A stretch of DNA of 64,000 nt from Streptomyces sp. MNU76 (GTDB lineage: Bacteria > Actinomycetota > Actinomycetes > Streptomycetales > Streptomycetaceae): positions 434,001 to 498,000 of the forward strand of contig NZ_JAJKLK010000024.1 of NCBI RefSeq assembly GCF_020982545.1. Direction: 5' to 3'. The first letter of the stretch is position 1. Each line of letters starts with the position of its first letter. The notes under the pieces are model-generated. The model saw nothing but the letters and a program-made list of their open reading frames with translations, searched no databases and was not told the DNA's origin. A program made the position numbers and the translations under genes. Positions 8,890 to 18,146 of this stretch are shown one piece after another.

Positions 8890-9039
8890 GGATTCTTCGC
8901 AGCTGACCTGCCAGTGTTCGGCGTTGCAGAGGGCGTCGGCTTCCGCCGACATGAGCGCATCGGCAAACGTCTTGACCATCGCGCGCAGCAGGTCCGGACT
9001 CGCCGAGACGAGAGCCGCAGCGCTCGGTAGCGGGTACAC
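8890..9039 (-). pseudogene. IS256-family transposase N-terminal fragment
   Basis: On the minus strand, LLRAMVKTFADALMSAEADA followed by LCNAEHWQVSCEE matches the opening of IS256-family transposases, where MVxxFADALMSAEADAxCxAxYG is characteristic. Similarity stops after roughly 50 residues and no inverted repeats or remaining transposase are visible. It is an inert scrap between the flotillin terminator and the broken SulP gene. Confidence 0.6.
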
Positions 9040-9042
9040 CGG

Positions 9043-10442
9043 TCAGTGACTGCCGGTGAGTTCGCCGCTGAGCGTCTTGTGGATGCGGGCGCTGGGTTCG
9101 TTCAGCCCGGTGATCGCGACGTTCTTGCCGCGCTGGGCGTACTTGGTCTCGATCGCGTCCAGGGCGGCGACGGAGGAGGCGTCCCAGATGTGCGCGGCGG
9201 ACAGATCGATGACGACCTTGTCGGCGTCGGTGGCGTAGTTGAACTGGCCGACCAGGTCGTTGGAGGAGGCGAAGAACAGTTCGCCGGTGACCCGGTAGAC
9301 AACGGTGGTGTGGTCGGGGTCGGTGACCACCATGACGGTGATCTCCCCGGCGGGCATCCGCCGAAGTGTCTTCGGGGCGATGGAGTGCCAGTCGAAGGTG
9401 GCCACGGACACCATGATCATGACGGCTACCAGCGCGGCCATGGGAATGTCGGAGACGATGGGCCCGAATACGATGCACAGCACCATCAGGAACGCGCCCG
9501 CCAGGAACGTCGACAGCCGCGTGCGGGCGCCGGACACCCTACGTTGATCATCGTCTGCCCGATCATGGTGCAGCCGCCCATGCCGCCGAAGAAGCCGGTG
9601 ACAATGTTGGCGATGCCCTGGCCGACGGACTCGCGGGTCTTGGAGGAGTGGGTGTCGGTGATGTCGTCGACCAGCTTGGCGGTCATCAGCGACTCCATCA
9701 GGCCGACGAGCGCCATGGCGAGCGCGTACGGTGCGATGGTCGTGAGGGTGTCCAGGGTGAACAGCACGTCCGGCAGCCCGGGAACCGGTAGTGAGGAGGG
9801 CAGTTCGCCCTTGTCGCCCACGGTCGGCACCGCGACGGCGGCGGCCACGGTGATCACGGTCAGGATGACAATGGACACCAGCGGCGCCGGTACCACGGTC
9901 GTGACCTTCGGGAAGAGCACCATCAGCGCCAGACCGGCCGCGATCAGCGGATAGACGGCCCACGGCACGTCCGTCATCTCCGGTATCTGCGCCATGAAGA
10001 TGAGGATGGCGAGGGAGTTGACGAAGCCGACCATCACGCTGCGCGGTACGAACCGCATCAGCTTCGCCACCCCGAACGCACCGAGGACGATCTGGAACAC
10101 GCCGGCGAGGATGACTGCCGCGACGAGGTAGCCGAAGCCGTGCTCGCGGTTGAGGGGAGCGATGACCAGGGCGACTGCACCCGTCGCGGCGGAGATCATG
10201 GCCCGACGGCCGCCGACGATCGCGATGGTCACTGCCATGGTGAACGAGGCGAACAGGCCGATGGCCGGGTCGACCCCGGCGATGATCGAGAAGGAGATCG
10301 CCTCGGGAATCAGGGCGAGCGCGACGACCAGGCCGGCAAGCACCTCGGTACGCCAGACCTTCGGGTCACTCAGCCAGTCGGGACGCAAGGTCCGTAGGCG
10401 CGCGGAGGAGGACGGTGCGGAAGAAGACAAGGGTGCGGACAC
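9043..10442 (-). pseudogene. SulP-family anion transporter, frameshifted and internally deleted
   Basis: SulP proteins combine about 10-14 TM segments with a cytoplasmic STAS domain and move sulfate, bicarbonate or other anions. The N-terminal frame, from a GTG at 10442, includes LAGLVVALALIPEAISFSI and FASFTMAVTIAIVGGRRAMISAATGA. It runs to MIGQTMINV near 9541, then loses phase by one base. The second frame resumes with VSGARTRLSTFLAGAF and ends with a STAS domain (VVIDLSAAHIWDASSVAALD) at 9043. A separate in-frame gap joins PAGEITVMVV directly to TDPDHTTVVYRV, removing the membrane segments normally found before the STAS domain. Two independent lesions argue for a true pseudogene. Confidence 0.8.
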
Positions 10443-11341
10443 CTGTCGTACTCGGGCACATCCCTGCGACAGGCCGGGCGTGCGAAGGAAAGCGTGGGAA
10501 ACCGGATTGCGTCCCCGCGGTTGGCCCCTTGGGCGGGCCGGAAGGCGATGAGGGGGCGAGCCGGGAAGGCGCAACAGTTGCGTATAGGGCTCTGGTCAGG
10601 GGCGAAGTATCACGGCGGACAGGCGACGGCGCCGGGCACCACGGACTCGCGCACTCGTCTCTCCTGCAGGACTCGGGGGTGTTCGCCGGGGGCGACATCG
10701 GCCCCGACACGGCAGTGGCCGGGCTGTGCAGCCCAATGCCGCACGACGGGGGCAGCTCTTTCGCCGAGGAGGCGGGCGCCCAGGCTCCCACGACGCAAAG
10801 TGACGGCGACCGAAGGGTGTTGTCGGCTGCCGGTGTCCCCGACGGCCAAGCGGGCGGTCCGCAGCGCTGTGGTGCGGACGGCTTCGCTGACGAAGCGGCT
10901 CCCCCCATACTGTGACGAGCAGTTCGTTCTTTTGGCAGAGGACCGTGAGCACTGAGTCCCCTGACTCGAACGCTTCCTTTTCGCTCAGGCGGTGTCGGCG
11001 CATACGGTGCTTCGGCGCGGCGGTCGAAGGCGGGGGCTTTCGAATGGCGGGGACTTGCGAGGCCCGGGGCATTGCTGCACGGCAGCTTCCGTACGGACCG
11101 CCATCAGCCGGGTGCTCAGTGTGTCGGGATCCCGCAGGGTGCGAGGGGCCGTGGTGCGCAAACGGTCGCCTGTGGTCATGGACCGCAGTGTGTCAGGCGC
11201 CGCTGACAACGAGGACCACGGTCTCAGGCGCTCTGTCAGACCGTCACCTGAAGAGTCGGAGCATGGCCCAGCCGGTCACCACCACACACAGCGCCGAGAA
11301 GACTGCGGCCCGCATCGGAACGCAGGACGTCGGCGGCTTTC
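10443..11341. other. About 0.9 kb without an assignable gene
   Basis: Several open frames of 70-180 codons exist on both strands but none has recognisable motifs or consistent codon periodicity. The minus strand around 10600-10940 has the most coding-like composition. I could not match it to a family. It may be an eroded gene. Confidence 0.4.
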
Positions 11342-13159
11342 TCACGGGGTGATCTCCACGGTCCCGGAGACGGTGACCTGGTCGATGTCGGACACACGGA
11401 CGGTGGCCCGCACCGTCCAGGTTCCGGCGAGGGGGAGATCGAGGGTGTCGCTGCCCCAGTAGCCGCTCTGGTCGACGAGTTCGGCGTCGAGGGGACCGAC
11501 GCGATTCTCGGACTGGGTGAAGGTCAGGCGTAGTTCGGGGATGGCGATGAGGCCGCCGTCGGCACCGAACACCACGGCCTCCACCACGTTCCGACCGACC
11601 CGGCCCGGTTCGAGAGTGATCTGCACCCTGCCGCGCGCGGCAGGAGCGCCCGTGTCGAACGGGACCACGGTCAGGTTCACGTCCGGCTGCCCGGACACTG
11701 CGGAGGTCTTCGCCGCCTCGGTAGCGGCCCGCCCAGGTTGGCTGCCTGTCAGCACGGTCGTGACCGCGAGCACCACGACACCGACCACGATCTCCGCCAG
11801 CACGGACCTGCGCAGACCCTGCCGCTGCCGCTCGGAGCCGCTTCCTGCCGGGTCGGCCCCGGCACCGGGTTCGTCCTTCGGCGGTCGGTCGGTCAGCGGG
11901 CCGGGGGCACCGCCGCCGGCGTTGACCAGCACCGGTCGTTCCCGGGGCGTGTGCGACAGCCGAGCAGTCCATTTCCGGGAGTACGACGCCGCCGTCAGCA
12001 TGAGGATGACGGCACCTGTCTTCAGCGCGAGCGCTCTGCCGTAGGGAGTGGTGAAGGCGTCCCAGGAACCGATTCCGCGCCAGGACTGGTAGACGCCGGT
12101 GGTCGCCAGGACGCCCACGGCGCCGAGGGCGAGCCGGGAAAACCGGGCGACGACGTCGGGCCGGAGCGGGTCGTCGGCAGACGTGCGGTACAGCGTGACC
12201 AGCAGCGCGGCGAGCCCGCCGAGCCATACGGACATGGCGAGCAGGTGCAGTACGGCGGATGCCATGGCCACCGGCACCTGGATGCCCGTGGAGGCGTGCT
12301 CGGCCGCTGCCCAGGTGGCGGCCAGCGCGAGGGCGAGGGTGATGCCCGCCGTGACCGTGCGCCGTGCGGCCGGAGCCTCGGGCCGGCCGTGTTTCAGGAG
12401 CAGGGCGATCAGCAGGAGCAGGGCCAGACGGACCATCAGGGCGACGCCCGGTCGGCTGACCACCGTGTCGCGCAGGAGCTGTGGGTCGAACACCCCGGCC
12501 GCTCCGTCTCCGCTCGCGTACGGACCGCGCAGCAGGAGCAGTGCGGTCGTCGACAGCGTCAGCGCCCACCAGCCCGCCAGGAACGGTCCGTGCACCTTCC
12601 GCGGGGAGCCGGGGCGGCAGACCAGAGCGAACACGGCGACCCCGATCAGCAGGGCCAGGCCCCCGTAGGCGACATAACGGCCGATGCCGTACAGCACGTC
12701 GACGGTAGGGTCCACGGCCGGCTCCGCGGCGGTCTCGGCGCGGTTCGTCGAGGGCGCGCCGATGGAGAAGGTGAACGCACCGGAGATGGCGTGGCTGTCC
12801 TCGGAGAGCACCCGCCAGGAGACCGTGTACGTGCCCTGCTCCAGGCCGTCGGTCAGGGGCACGCGGGCGGTGTCCGCCCTGCCTTGAGCGCGCTCGGGGT
12901 CGCCGGCGGTCACCGGTCGGCTGTCGGGGTCGAGGACGCGCACCGAGTCCTCGGTGAGCGCGACCGACTCGCTGAAGGAGACCGTGACCTGTTTCGGCGC
13001 GGTCTTCAGCACCGTGCCCTCGCGTGGGTCGCTGCCGGTCAGCACCGCGTGTGCGGAGGCGGGTGTCGCGCCGCAGAGCAGGGTGGGGACGAGTACGGCG
13101 GCCATCACCAGCAGTGCCCTGCCCATGCGCCGTACGTGGTGCGTGTGTTGTCGTTTCAT
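11342..13159 (-). CDS. CopC-CopD fusion copper resistance membrane protein
   Basis: This 605-aa protein has a signal peptide ending in PASA and a mature N-terminal His (HAVLTGSDPREG), the classic CopC copper ligand position. The CopC domain (about 30-125) ends in SHAISGAFTFSIG. Eight or more TM segments with CopD character follow (LHLLAMSVWLGGLAALLVTL), then a periplasmic C-terminal YtkA-like domain (LTVVPFDTGAPAARGRVQ). The family takes part in periplasmic copper binding and uptake. The ATG at 13159 was chosen because it opens the signal peptide. Next upstream on the same strand is a damaged YcnI gene, the usual partner. Confidence 0.88.
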   Translation of the reverse strand: MKRQHTHHVRRMGRALLVMAAVLVPTLLCGATPASAHAVLTGSDPREGTVLKTAPKQVTVSFSESVALTEDSVRVLDPDSRPVTAGDPERAQGRADTARVPLTDGLEQGTYTVSWRVLSEDSHAISGAFTFSIGAPSTNRAETAAEPAVDPTVDVLYGIGRYVAYGGLALLIGVAVFALVCRPGSPRKVHGPFLAGWWALTLSTTALLLLRGPYASGDGAAGVFDPQLLRDTVVSRPGVALMVRLALLLLIALLLKHGRPEAPAARRTVTAGITLALALAATWAAAEHASTGIQVPVAMASAVLHLLAMSVWLGGLAALLVTLYRTSADDPLRPDVVARFSRLALGAVGVLATTGVYQSWRGIGSWDAFTTPYGRALALKTGAVILMLTAASYSRKWTARLSHTPRERPVLVNAGGGAPGPLTDRPPKDEPGAGADPAGSGSERQRQGLRRSVLAEIVVGVVVLAVTTVLTGSQPGRAATEAAKTSAVSGQPDVNLTVVPFDTGAPAARGRVQITLEPGRVGRNVVEAVVFGADGGLIAIPELRLTFTQSENRVGPLDAELVDQSGYWGSDTLDLPLAGTWTVRATVRVSDIDQVTVSGTVEITP

Positions 13160-13290
13160 GTCGTGTCTCCGGAGCGGGTCCTGGGTCTCGCGGATCTCGG
13201 CTGTGGCCGAACGCGTAGCGAGTGCGGGGGAAGGCGTCGGGCGTCGTGTCGTTCGCGGGGGCGGGGCCGGCCCCGCGAACGACCGCACGG

Positions 13291-13982
13291 TCACTCCGTC
13301 CCGGCGGTCGCCCGACGCCTGGCCAGCCACCCGATGCCGCCGCCCGACACGAGGAGCACGGCGATCACGGATCCGGTGAACAGTCCGGCGGACCGGTCGC
13401 CGTTCGGTGCGACGGCGGTTCCTGCAGCGGGTGGGGCGTCGGTGATCGTCTCGGTGGATGTGCCCGGCGCGGGTACGCCGCCGGCCGTGGCGGCGGTGGA
13501 CGGGCCGGGGGAGGGAGGACGTTTCCGGAAGCGGCGGGCTCCAACCGCAGTACGGGGGCGGGTTGTTCGCCCTCCTTGTCGTCGGTGGGCAGTTCGATCC
13601 AGCGGGCGACCTCACCGTCGTCGTAGGTCTCGACGGTCCTGAACACCAGCTGCTCGGCATCCGGCAGCCGCCGGCCCCTGATGCTGTGTTCGCCGTCGGC
13701 TCCGGTGGCGAGGGCGGGTCCCGAGAGCGTGTAGCCGTCGTCGGCGCTCTTCAGCTCCCAGCCTTCGGGAGCGTCGGTGAGCGTGACGTCACCGGGGGCG
13801 ATGCCCTTCGGTGGGACGACGCGCACCTGGGTGAGGCCCGCGGTGTCGGACTCGGCCTCGGAGACGAAGGAGAGGGTGGCGTTCACGGCGAGGGCCCGAG
13901 CGGCGTCGGACTCGACCTCCGCGTGCGCGGTACCGGTCAGGGCACAGCGCAGTGCCGTGCGGGCGGGGAGGTGCGGGGACAC
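13291..13982 (-). pseudogene. YcnI/DUF1775 copper-associated protein, frameshifted
   Basis: The DUF1775 core is clear: AHAEVESDAARALAVNATLS, SEAESDTAGLTQVRVVPPKG, GWELKSADDGYTLSGPA and LVFRTVETYDDGEVARWIEL. The frame shifts by one base near 13515, so the C-terminal anchor (LFTGSVIAVLLVSGGGIGWL then ARRRA) is read in another phase ending at 13291. The N-terminus is also wrong, because the signal peptide is shortened to RTALRCALTGTAHAEVE and lacks a hydrophobic core. YcnI proteins are exported copper-binding partners of CopC/CopD. Both defects suggest loss of function. Confidence 0.75.
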
Positions 13983-14776
13983 GGGGAAGCTCCTTGCGGG
14001 TGGGACCGGGCAGGGCGAAGCCTCGGCCCGGATGCGGGACGAACCGGGGTGGGGATCGGTCCCGGTGGTCCTCTGCGCACCAGCTGGTGTTCCAGGGGTG
14101 GTGTCCGTGGTGCTTCGGGAGGGGCGAAGCCACCGATCCCTTCGAGGGAGGGAAGGAGACACGGCCCGGAGCGGAGCGCGCCGGCCGACGGTCGGCCGAC
14201 GGCGCACACGACCCAGCGCGCGATGTCCCGAAAGGCTCGCGCGACCCGTACGGCAGTGACGAGAGCGGTGTCGGCCCGGTGCAACAGCCAGGCCACCGTC
14301 ACCGCCGCGAGTACGTGGACGGCCGTCATCGTGCCGGACGCCTCGTGCCAGGCGGGTCCGCCTGCCGGGGAGGCCGGGGCCCGCGGGCCTGCGACGTGTG
14401 CGAGGTGACCGCTCTCCGCGCCTGCCGGACCGGTCGTCACGGCCAACGACCCGTGCAGGACCGCTTGGAAGCCCAGTGCGCAGCCGAGCGTCGCCACGGG
14501 CGCGAAACGTCGTCGGGCGGCCGGCCAGGCCGCAGCGAACTGCGCGAGGACGAGCAGCGTCACCAGGTGCCACGGGGGGACCCCGTCGGCGACCGCGAAG
14601 TGGCCCGTCAGCGCGAGGAGGCTGCCGGCGACCGCGCACACGGTGGCCCGCACCCAGGTTCCCGCCCGGTCCGTCGGCCGAGGGCCAGGGTGCCCGCCGG
14701 GCGGCGGTGCATGGTCGCTCGCCACGCTCGCGCCTCCCTCCCCCTCGTTGATGGCCCTGAGCCCTTCCTTGCGCAT
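13937..14776 (-). CDS. Membrane protein of copC/ycnI neighbourhood, unknown function
   Basis: This 279-aa frame starts at the ATG at 14776. An alternative GTG about 17 codons in would start at VASDHAPPPGG. Three to four hydrophobic segments are visible: TVCAVAGSLLALTGHFAVAD, HLVTLLVLAQFAAAWPA, VATLGCALGFQAVLHGSLAV and TAVHVLAAVTVAWLLHRAD. The tail LVRRGPPGP resembles membrane proteins that commonly sit beside ycnI and copCD in streptomycetes. About 45 bp of its 3' end overlap the ycnI remnant, so the natural stop may have been lost. No enzymatic motif is visible. Confidence 0.6.
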   Translation of the reverse strand: MRKEGLRAINEGEGGASVASDHAPPPGGHPGPRPTDRAGTWVRATVCAVAGSLLALTGHFAVADGVPPWHLVTLLVLAQFAAAWPAARRRFAPVATLGCALGFQAVLHGSLAVTTGPAGAESGHLAHVAGPRAPASPAGGPAWHEASGTMTAVHVLAAVTVAWLLHRADTALVTAVRVARAFRDIARWVVCAVGRPSAGALRSGPCLLPSLEGIGGFAPPEAPRTPPLEHQLVRRGPPGPIPTPVRPASGPRLRPARSHPQGASPCPRTSPPARHCAVP

Positions 14777-14910
14777 ACGGCCGTGATCGCCATGGTGTTC
14801 ACGCCCTACGACAACCACGACGGTCACCGGTGAGGCTCTGTTGACGTGCTGCGGGCCTCGCGGCGTGCACCACTGCGGGTGGGCCGGTGGCGCGATGCGG
14901 TCGACGGCAC

Positions 14911-15429
14911 TCAGCCGGACGGCAGGGCCGTGATGCCGGGGCTGGCGGCGGGCCACCCGGTGGGAGCCTGCTCCGACTGCTGCGAGGTGGTGTCGTCCTG
15001 TCCGTCGTACGGGCTGGTCGGGTCCGTGAGCTGTGAGAAGAGGCCAAGGACGAGAGTGATCGCGGCCACCGTGCCGAGTACGCGACCGAGGCGGCCGCAC
15101 CTGGCTCGGCCGTCGAGTTCCCGCCAGGGCGTGCCGGGCGACGGGTCGATCGGTTGCCACAGCTCACCGACCGTCCCACTCTCGTACGACGATTCCGGCT
15201 TCCGCCGCACGGGGGCCGCTGGACTTCCTCGCCTGTGTTCTCGCTCCTCGGGAAGGGAAGGCGGGCGTGCTTCCCCCGGGCCGAGCCGGCGTTCCCGGGC
15301 GGAGGGCTCCCTGGGCGCGGTCGCCCGTATGGCGTGTTCACTGTCGGTCAGGAATCTGCGCCATACCTCGTCGGGTACGGGCGCCGGTGTGCGGCCGTCG
15401 TTGTCCGGTGCCCCGTCTCCGTCCGGCAT
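14911..15429 (-). CDS. Conserved actinobacterial single-TM protein
   Basis: This 172-aa protein starts at the ATG at 15429. The N-terminal cytoplasmic part includes PVPDEVWRRFLTDSEHAIRA and APREPSARER. It is followed by a WRELDGRAR box and one TM helix (LGRVLGTVAAITLVLGLFSQL). The combination PVPDEVWxxFLxDSExAIR, APxEPSAR, WRExDGRAR and TM is a familiar streptomycete protein of unknown role. It is divergent from the beta-propeller gene at 15891 with a shared 460-bp spacer that contains a TTGCA-TGCAA palindrome. Confidence 0.65.
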   Translation of the reverse strand: MPDGDGAPDNDGRTPAPVPDEVWRRFLTDSEHAIRATAPREPSARERRLGPGEARPPSLPEEREHRRGSPAAPVRRKPESSYESGTVGELWQPIDPSPGTPWRELDGRARCGRLGRVLGTVAAITLVLGLFSQLTDPTSPYDGQDDTTSQQSEQAPTGWPAASPGITALPSG

Positions 15430-15679
15430 GCGAGCGGTCACTGTCGCACCTCTTGTTCCCCACCTCTGGCCGACCACGTCGATGTGTGCCGGACTCCTGC
15501 CAGGAGCCGTTCCCTGCCACCGGCTCTCGGATACCGCGACCACGGTGCGCGGCCGAGGACGAGGGTGGACCTGCTGGTGGGGCCTCCGGCGGCCGACGCG
15601 TCGATGGTCACCTCGGTGTTCGGCCGACATCACTCCCGGGCGTCTGGCGGTCGGCCGCCGGACGGGCCCCGTCCGATAA

Positions 15680-15692
15680 TTGCACAGTGCAA
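15680..15692. promoter_or_regulatory. TTGCACAGTGCAA palindrome, candidate MarR operator
   Basis: A perfect 6-1-6 palindrome lies between the divergent genes starting at 15429 and 15891. It closely matches the sites at 18071-18083 and 19875-19887 around the MarR gene at 19270. Assignment to that regulator is inference. Confidence 0.5.
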
Positions 15693-15847
15693 AGCGAGAG
15701 TGCCAGCTGTGGGACGACTCTTCCGGAGGTCCGGTGACGACCAGGGGCCCGGTGATCGTCACGCGGACACCAGGGTTATTACGAGAACCTGACGCCCCGG
15801 CGGAACCCCTTTAGCCACAGGTGTCTCGCAGGCAACTCTGGTTCTGC

Positions 15848-15870
15848 CCGCCACCGTTCGAGGGTGGCGG
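15848..15870. promoter_or_regulatory. Stem-loop just upstream of beta-propeller ribosome-binding site
   Basis: CCGCCACC (15848-15855) pairs with GGTGGCGG (15863-15870) around a 7-nt loop, about 10 bp before the GGAG ribosome-binding site of the gene at 15891. It could protect the mRNA 5' end or act on translation. It might also be incidental. Confidence 0.35.
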
Positions 15871-15890
15871 AAGGGTTCGAGGAGCGAGCT

Positions 15891-17105
15891 ATGAGCAGGC
15901 ACACCAGGCGCAGGTCCCCGTTACAGGTTCGACTGACCGTCGCTGGGGCAGTGGCCCTGGCCACGGTGGCGGCCGCCGTGACGGTGACCGTGGCCTCGGC
16001 AGGGGAGACCGCTCGGCGGTACACGGGCTCGAAAGGGAACGGCGCCGATCACGCGGTGTTCGTGCAGGGCAACGAACTCGACGGCAACACCATTCATGTC
16101 TTCGAACGCGGTGACGATGGCGCGCTGACCGCCGCGGGCCGCTATGCCACCGGCGGAAAGGGCGGCGACCAGATCGACGCGCCGACCGACTCTCTCGCCT
16201 CCCAGGGCTCGCTCGTCTACGACGACCGGTCGGGGCGACTGCTGGCGGTCAACGCCGGAAGCGGCACGGTGACCTCGTTCCGGGTCGAGGGCCGGAAGCT
16301 GATGGATCGGCAAGTGGTGGCTTCCAGGGGTGACTTCCCGGCGTCGATCACCGTCTCCGGCAGTCTGGCGTACGTCATGAACGCGGGTGGGGAGGGAAGT
16401 GTCCAGGGCTTCCGCATCACACCCGACGGCCTGAAGCCCCTGCGCGGTTCGCAGCGTTCGTTGGGGCTGGACAACGAGAAGGTGCCGTTGTTCAGCAGTT
16501 CGCCGGGACAGGTCGCATTCACCCCGAACGGTCGTGCGCTCGTCGTCACCACCAAGTCCGCGAACACCGTCGAGGTCTTCCCCATGGGGCGGGACGGGCG
16601 GCCCGCGCAGGAGCCGGTCGTCAACGAGTCCGCAGGCGGGGTGCCGTTCGCGATCACCTTCGACCGGGGCGGTCGCATGCTGGTGGCCGAGGCGGAGAGG
16701 TCCACGGTCAGTACCTACAAGGTGCGTGCCGACGGCACCCTGAAGGTCGTGCAGGGGCCGCTGTCCAACGGACAGGAGACGCTGTGCTGGTTGGAGCGTG
16801 CCGGTGACTTCTTCTACGGGGGCAACACCGGCAACTCCACGGTCAGCGGCTATCGGGTGGACGAGCGCGGGCGCCTGGCGCTCACCAACGACGTGGGCCT
16901 GGCGACACCGCCGTCGGGCCGGTCGCAGGGCGTCATCGACCTGGCTGTGACGGAGGACGAGAGGTTCTTGTACGTGCAGAACGCGGTCTCTGGCACGGTG
17001 GACGGCTTCCGGGTGGGCGATGACGGGTCACTCACGAAGGTCACGACCGCGACAGGGCTGCCTGTCTTCGGCGAATCCGGTATGGAGGGAATCGCCGCGG
17101 TGTGA
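15891..17105 (+). CDS. Secreted lactonase-like seven-bladed beta-propeller protein
   Basis: This 404-aa protein opens with a basic, twin-Arg-containing signal sequence (SRHTRRRSPLQVRLTVAGAV) and an AxA-like cleavage at ASAGE. The rest consists of repeated propeller blades such as HAVFVQGNELDGNTIHVFER, LLAVNAGSGTVTSFRV, ALVVTTKSANTVEVFPM and RFLYVQNAVSGTVDGFRV, characteristic of the lactonase (YkgB/Pgl-like) family. It is probably extracytoplasmic. The ATG at 15891 has GGAGCG 7-12 bp upstream. Catalysis on 6-phosphogluconolactone is unlikely for a secreted member, so the substrate is open. Confidence 0.8.
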   Translation: MSRHTRRRSPLQVRLTVAGAVALATVAAAVTVTVASAGETARRYTGSKGNGADHAVFVQGNELDGNTIHVFERGDDGALTAAGRYATGGKGGDQIDAPTDSLASQGSLVYDDRSGRLLAVNAGSGTVTSFRVEGRKLMDRQVVASRGDFPASITVSGSLAYVMNAGGEGSVQGFRITPDGLKPLRGSQRSLGLDNEKVPLFSSSPGQVAFTPNGRALVVTTKSANTVEVFPMGRDGRPAQEPVVNESAGGVPFAITFDRGGRMLVAEAERSTVSTYKVRADGTLKVVQGPLSNGQETLCWLERAGDFFYGGNTGNSTVSGYRVDERGRLALTNDVGLATPPSGRSQGVIDLAVTEDERFLYVQNAVSGTVDGFRVGDDGSLTKVTTATGLPVFGESGMEGIAAV

Positions 17106-17480
17106 CGGGGAAGCGGCCGTCATACCGCGGTACGCCGGGATCCGCGTGTCCGAGAGACGTTCGACGTGTCGAGCCCTGACGCAGTACCTCTCGAGGTCCG
17201 AGATCTTGCTCTGCCGTTGACACGTTTGACACGTTCTCAGTGAGGGCCCGGCATGGAGCACCAGGAGAAGACTGCCGGGGACCGGCAATGCGGGGGGGAC
17301 GATTCCCGTGGGCACGATGAGGCGGTGGGGAACACGCTAGGTGTTTCCGGTGCGGGGCATCGGCGCTCGTGCTGTTCCGGCGATGGCCCGGCCGGGCCCG
17401 TGCAGGCACGCGGTTCGCTGGGCGCGCGGCTCCCGCGGTGCCAAGAAGTGTCGGGGGCGAGGGCAGGTCGGAGGCGTTGC
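17106..17480. other. Gene-free convergent spacer
   Basis: This spacer lies between the convergent ends of the propeller gene and the reductase. No coding region is supported. A tandem TTGACACGT motif occurs at about 17217-17236. I see no strong terminator stem. Confidence 0.45.
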
Positions 17481-17987
17481 TCAGTGCATGTGCTGCCCGG
17501 AGGAATCGAGCCGTACGAACGGGATGGACGTGCCCGCCTCCTGGAACGAGGCCGCGCTGCCGTCCACGGCCAGGCCCATGAAGGCGCAGAGGCGGCGAGC
17601 GGTCCGTGGATGGCGCACCGCGTAAGCGGCCATGACCTTCGCCCCCTCTCCCGGTGTCAGGAACACCGCGTCGACCGCGTAGTGACGATTCCCCACCTGG
17701 ACGATGGTCTGCGGCCGGTGGCGCAGGTTGCGGTACCAGTCCGCCTTCGGCCCGAAGCCGGACGCGACGGTCCAACTGACCTCTGCCGGATCGTGGGCCA
17801 CGACCTCCAGCGCCACGTGGCGGTCGGCTCCGGTGACGCGACCGGTGTGGTGCAGCAGCAGGAACCGTCTGCCGAAGACGGGCCCCAGGCCCGCACGGAA
17901 CAGCAGGATCGGCAGCCGTAGGGCGGAGCGTCTCCATCCGGAGGGGAGTCGGGGGCGGTGAGAGGTGGCGTTGTCCGGTTGCCGCAT
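17481..17987 (-). CDS. Deazaflavin (F420)-dependent nitroreductase-family protein
   Basis: This 168-aa protein from the ATG at 17987 has a short basic N-terminal helix (PILLFRAGLGPVFGRRFLLL) followed by the DDN/FDOR-like split beta-barrel core: LHHTGRVTGADRHVALEVV, SGFGPKADWYRNLRHRP and VGNRHYAVDAVFL. Motifs of the type WYRNLRxxP and TGRxTGxxR are characteristic of actinobacterial F420-dependent oxidoreductases (FDOR-A/DUF385). The substrate is unknown. It is divergent from the SpoIIE phosphatase with a half-conserved MarR-type palindrome between them, so it may belong to a MarR-controlled stress set. Confidence 0.82.
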   Translation of the reverse strand: MRQPDNATSHRPRLPSGWRRSALRLPILLFRAGLGPVFGRRFLLLHHTGRVTGADRHVALEVVAHDPAEVSWTVASGFGPKADWYRNLRHRPQTIVQVGNRHYAVDAVFLTPGEGAKVMAAYAVRHPRTARRLCAFMGLAVDGSAASFQEAGTSIPFVRLDSSGQHMH

Positions 17988-18070
17988 CAGGTCTCCAGGG
18001 CCGGGGGTGTCGACTCTCGGCATCGATTGCGTAAAGGGCCGGAGCGAGAGCCGTGCCGTCGAGGCAACCA

Positions 18071-18083
18071 TTGCATAGTCTAA
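18071..18083. promoter_or_regulatory. TTGCATAGTCTAA, imperfect MarR-type operator
   Basis: The left half TTGCAT matches the palindrome at 19875-19887 exactly and the right half is degenerate (TCTAA versus TGCAA). It sits between the divergent reductase (17987) and phosphatase (18147) genes, where a regulator of both would bind. Confidence 0.4.
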
Positions 18084-18146
18084 GTGTTAGGGAGGGGTGT
18101 CAGCGCGGGGCGGCTCTCCAGTGCCGTGACATCGCTGGAGTACGCC

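Noticed and set aside
10596..11072. A 158-codon minus-strand gene
   Set aside because: The composition is weakly coding-like, but no motif, start signal or family was recognised, so it is left as an unassigned region.
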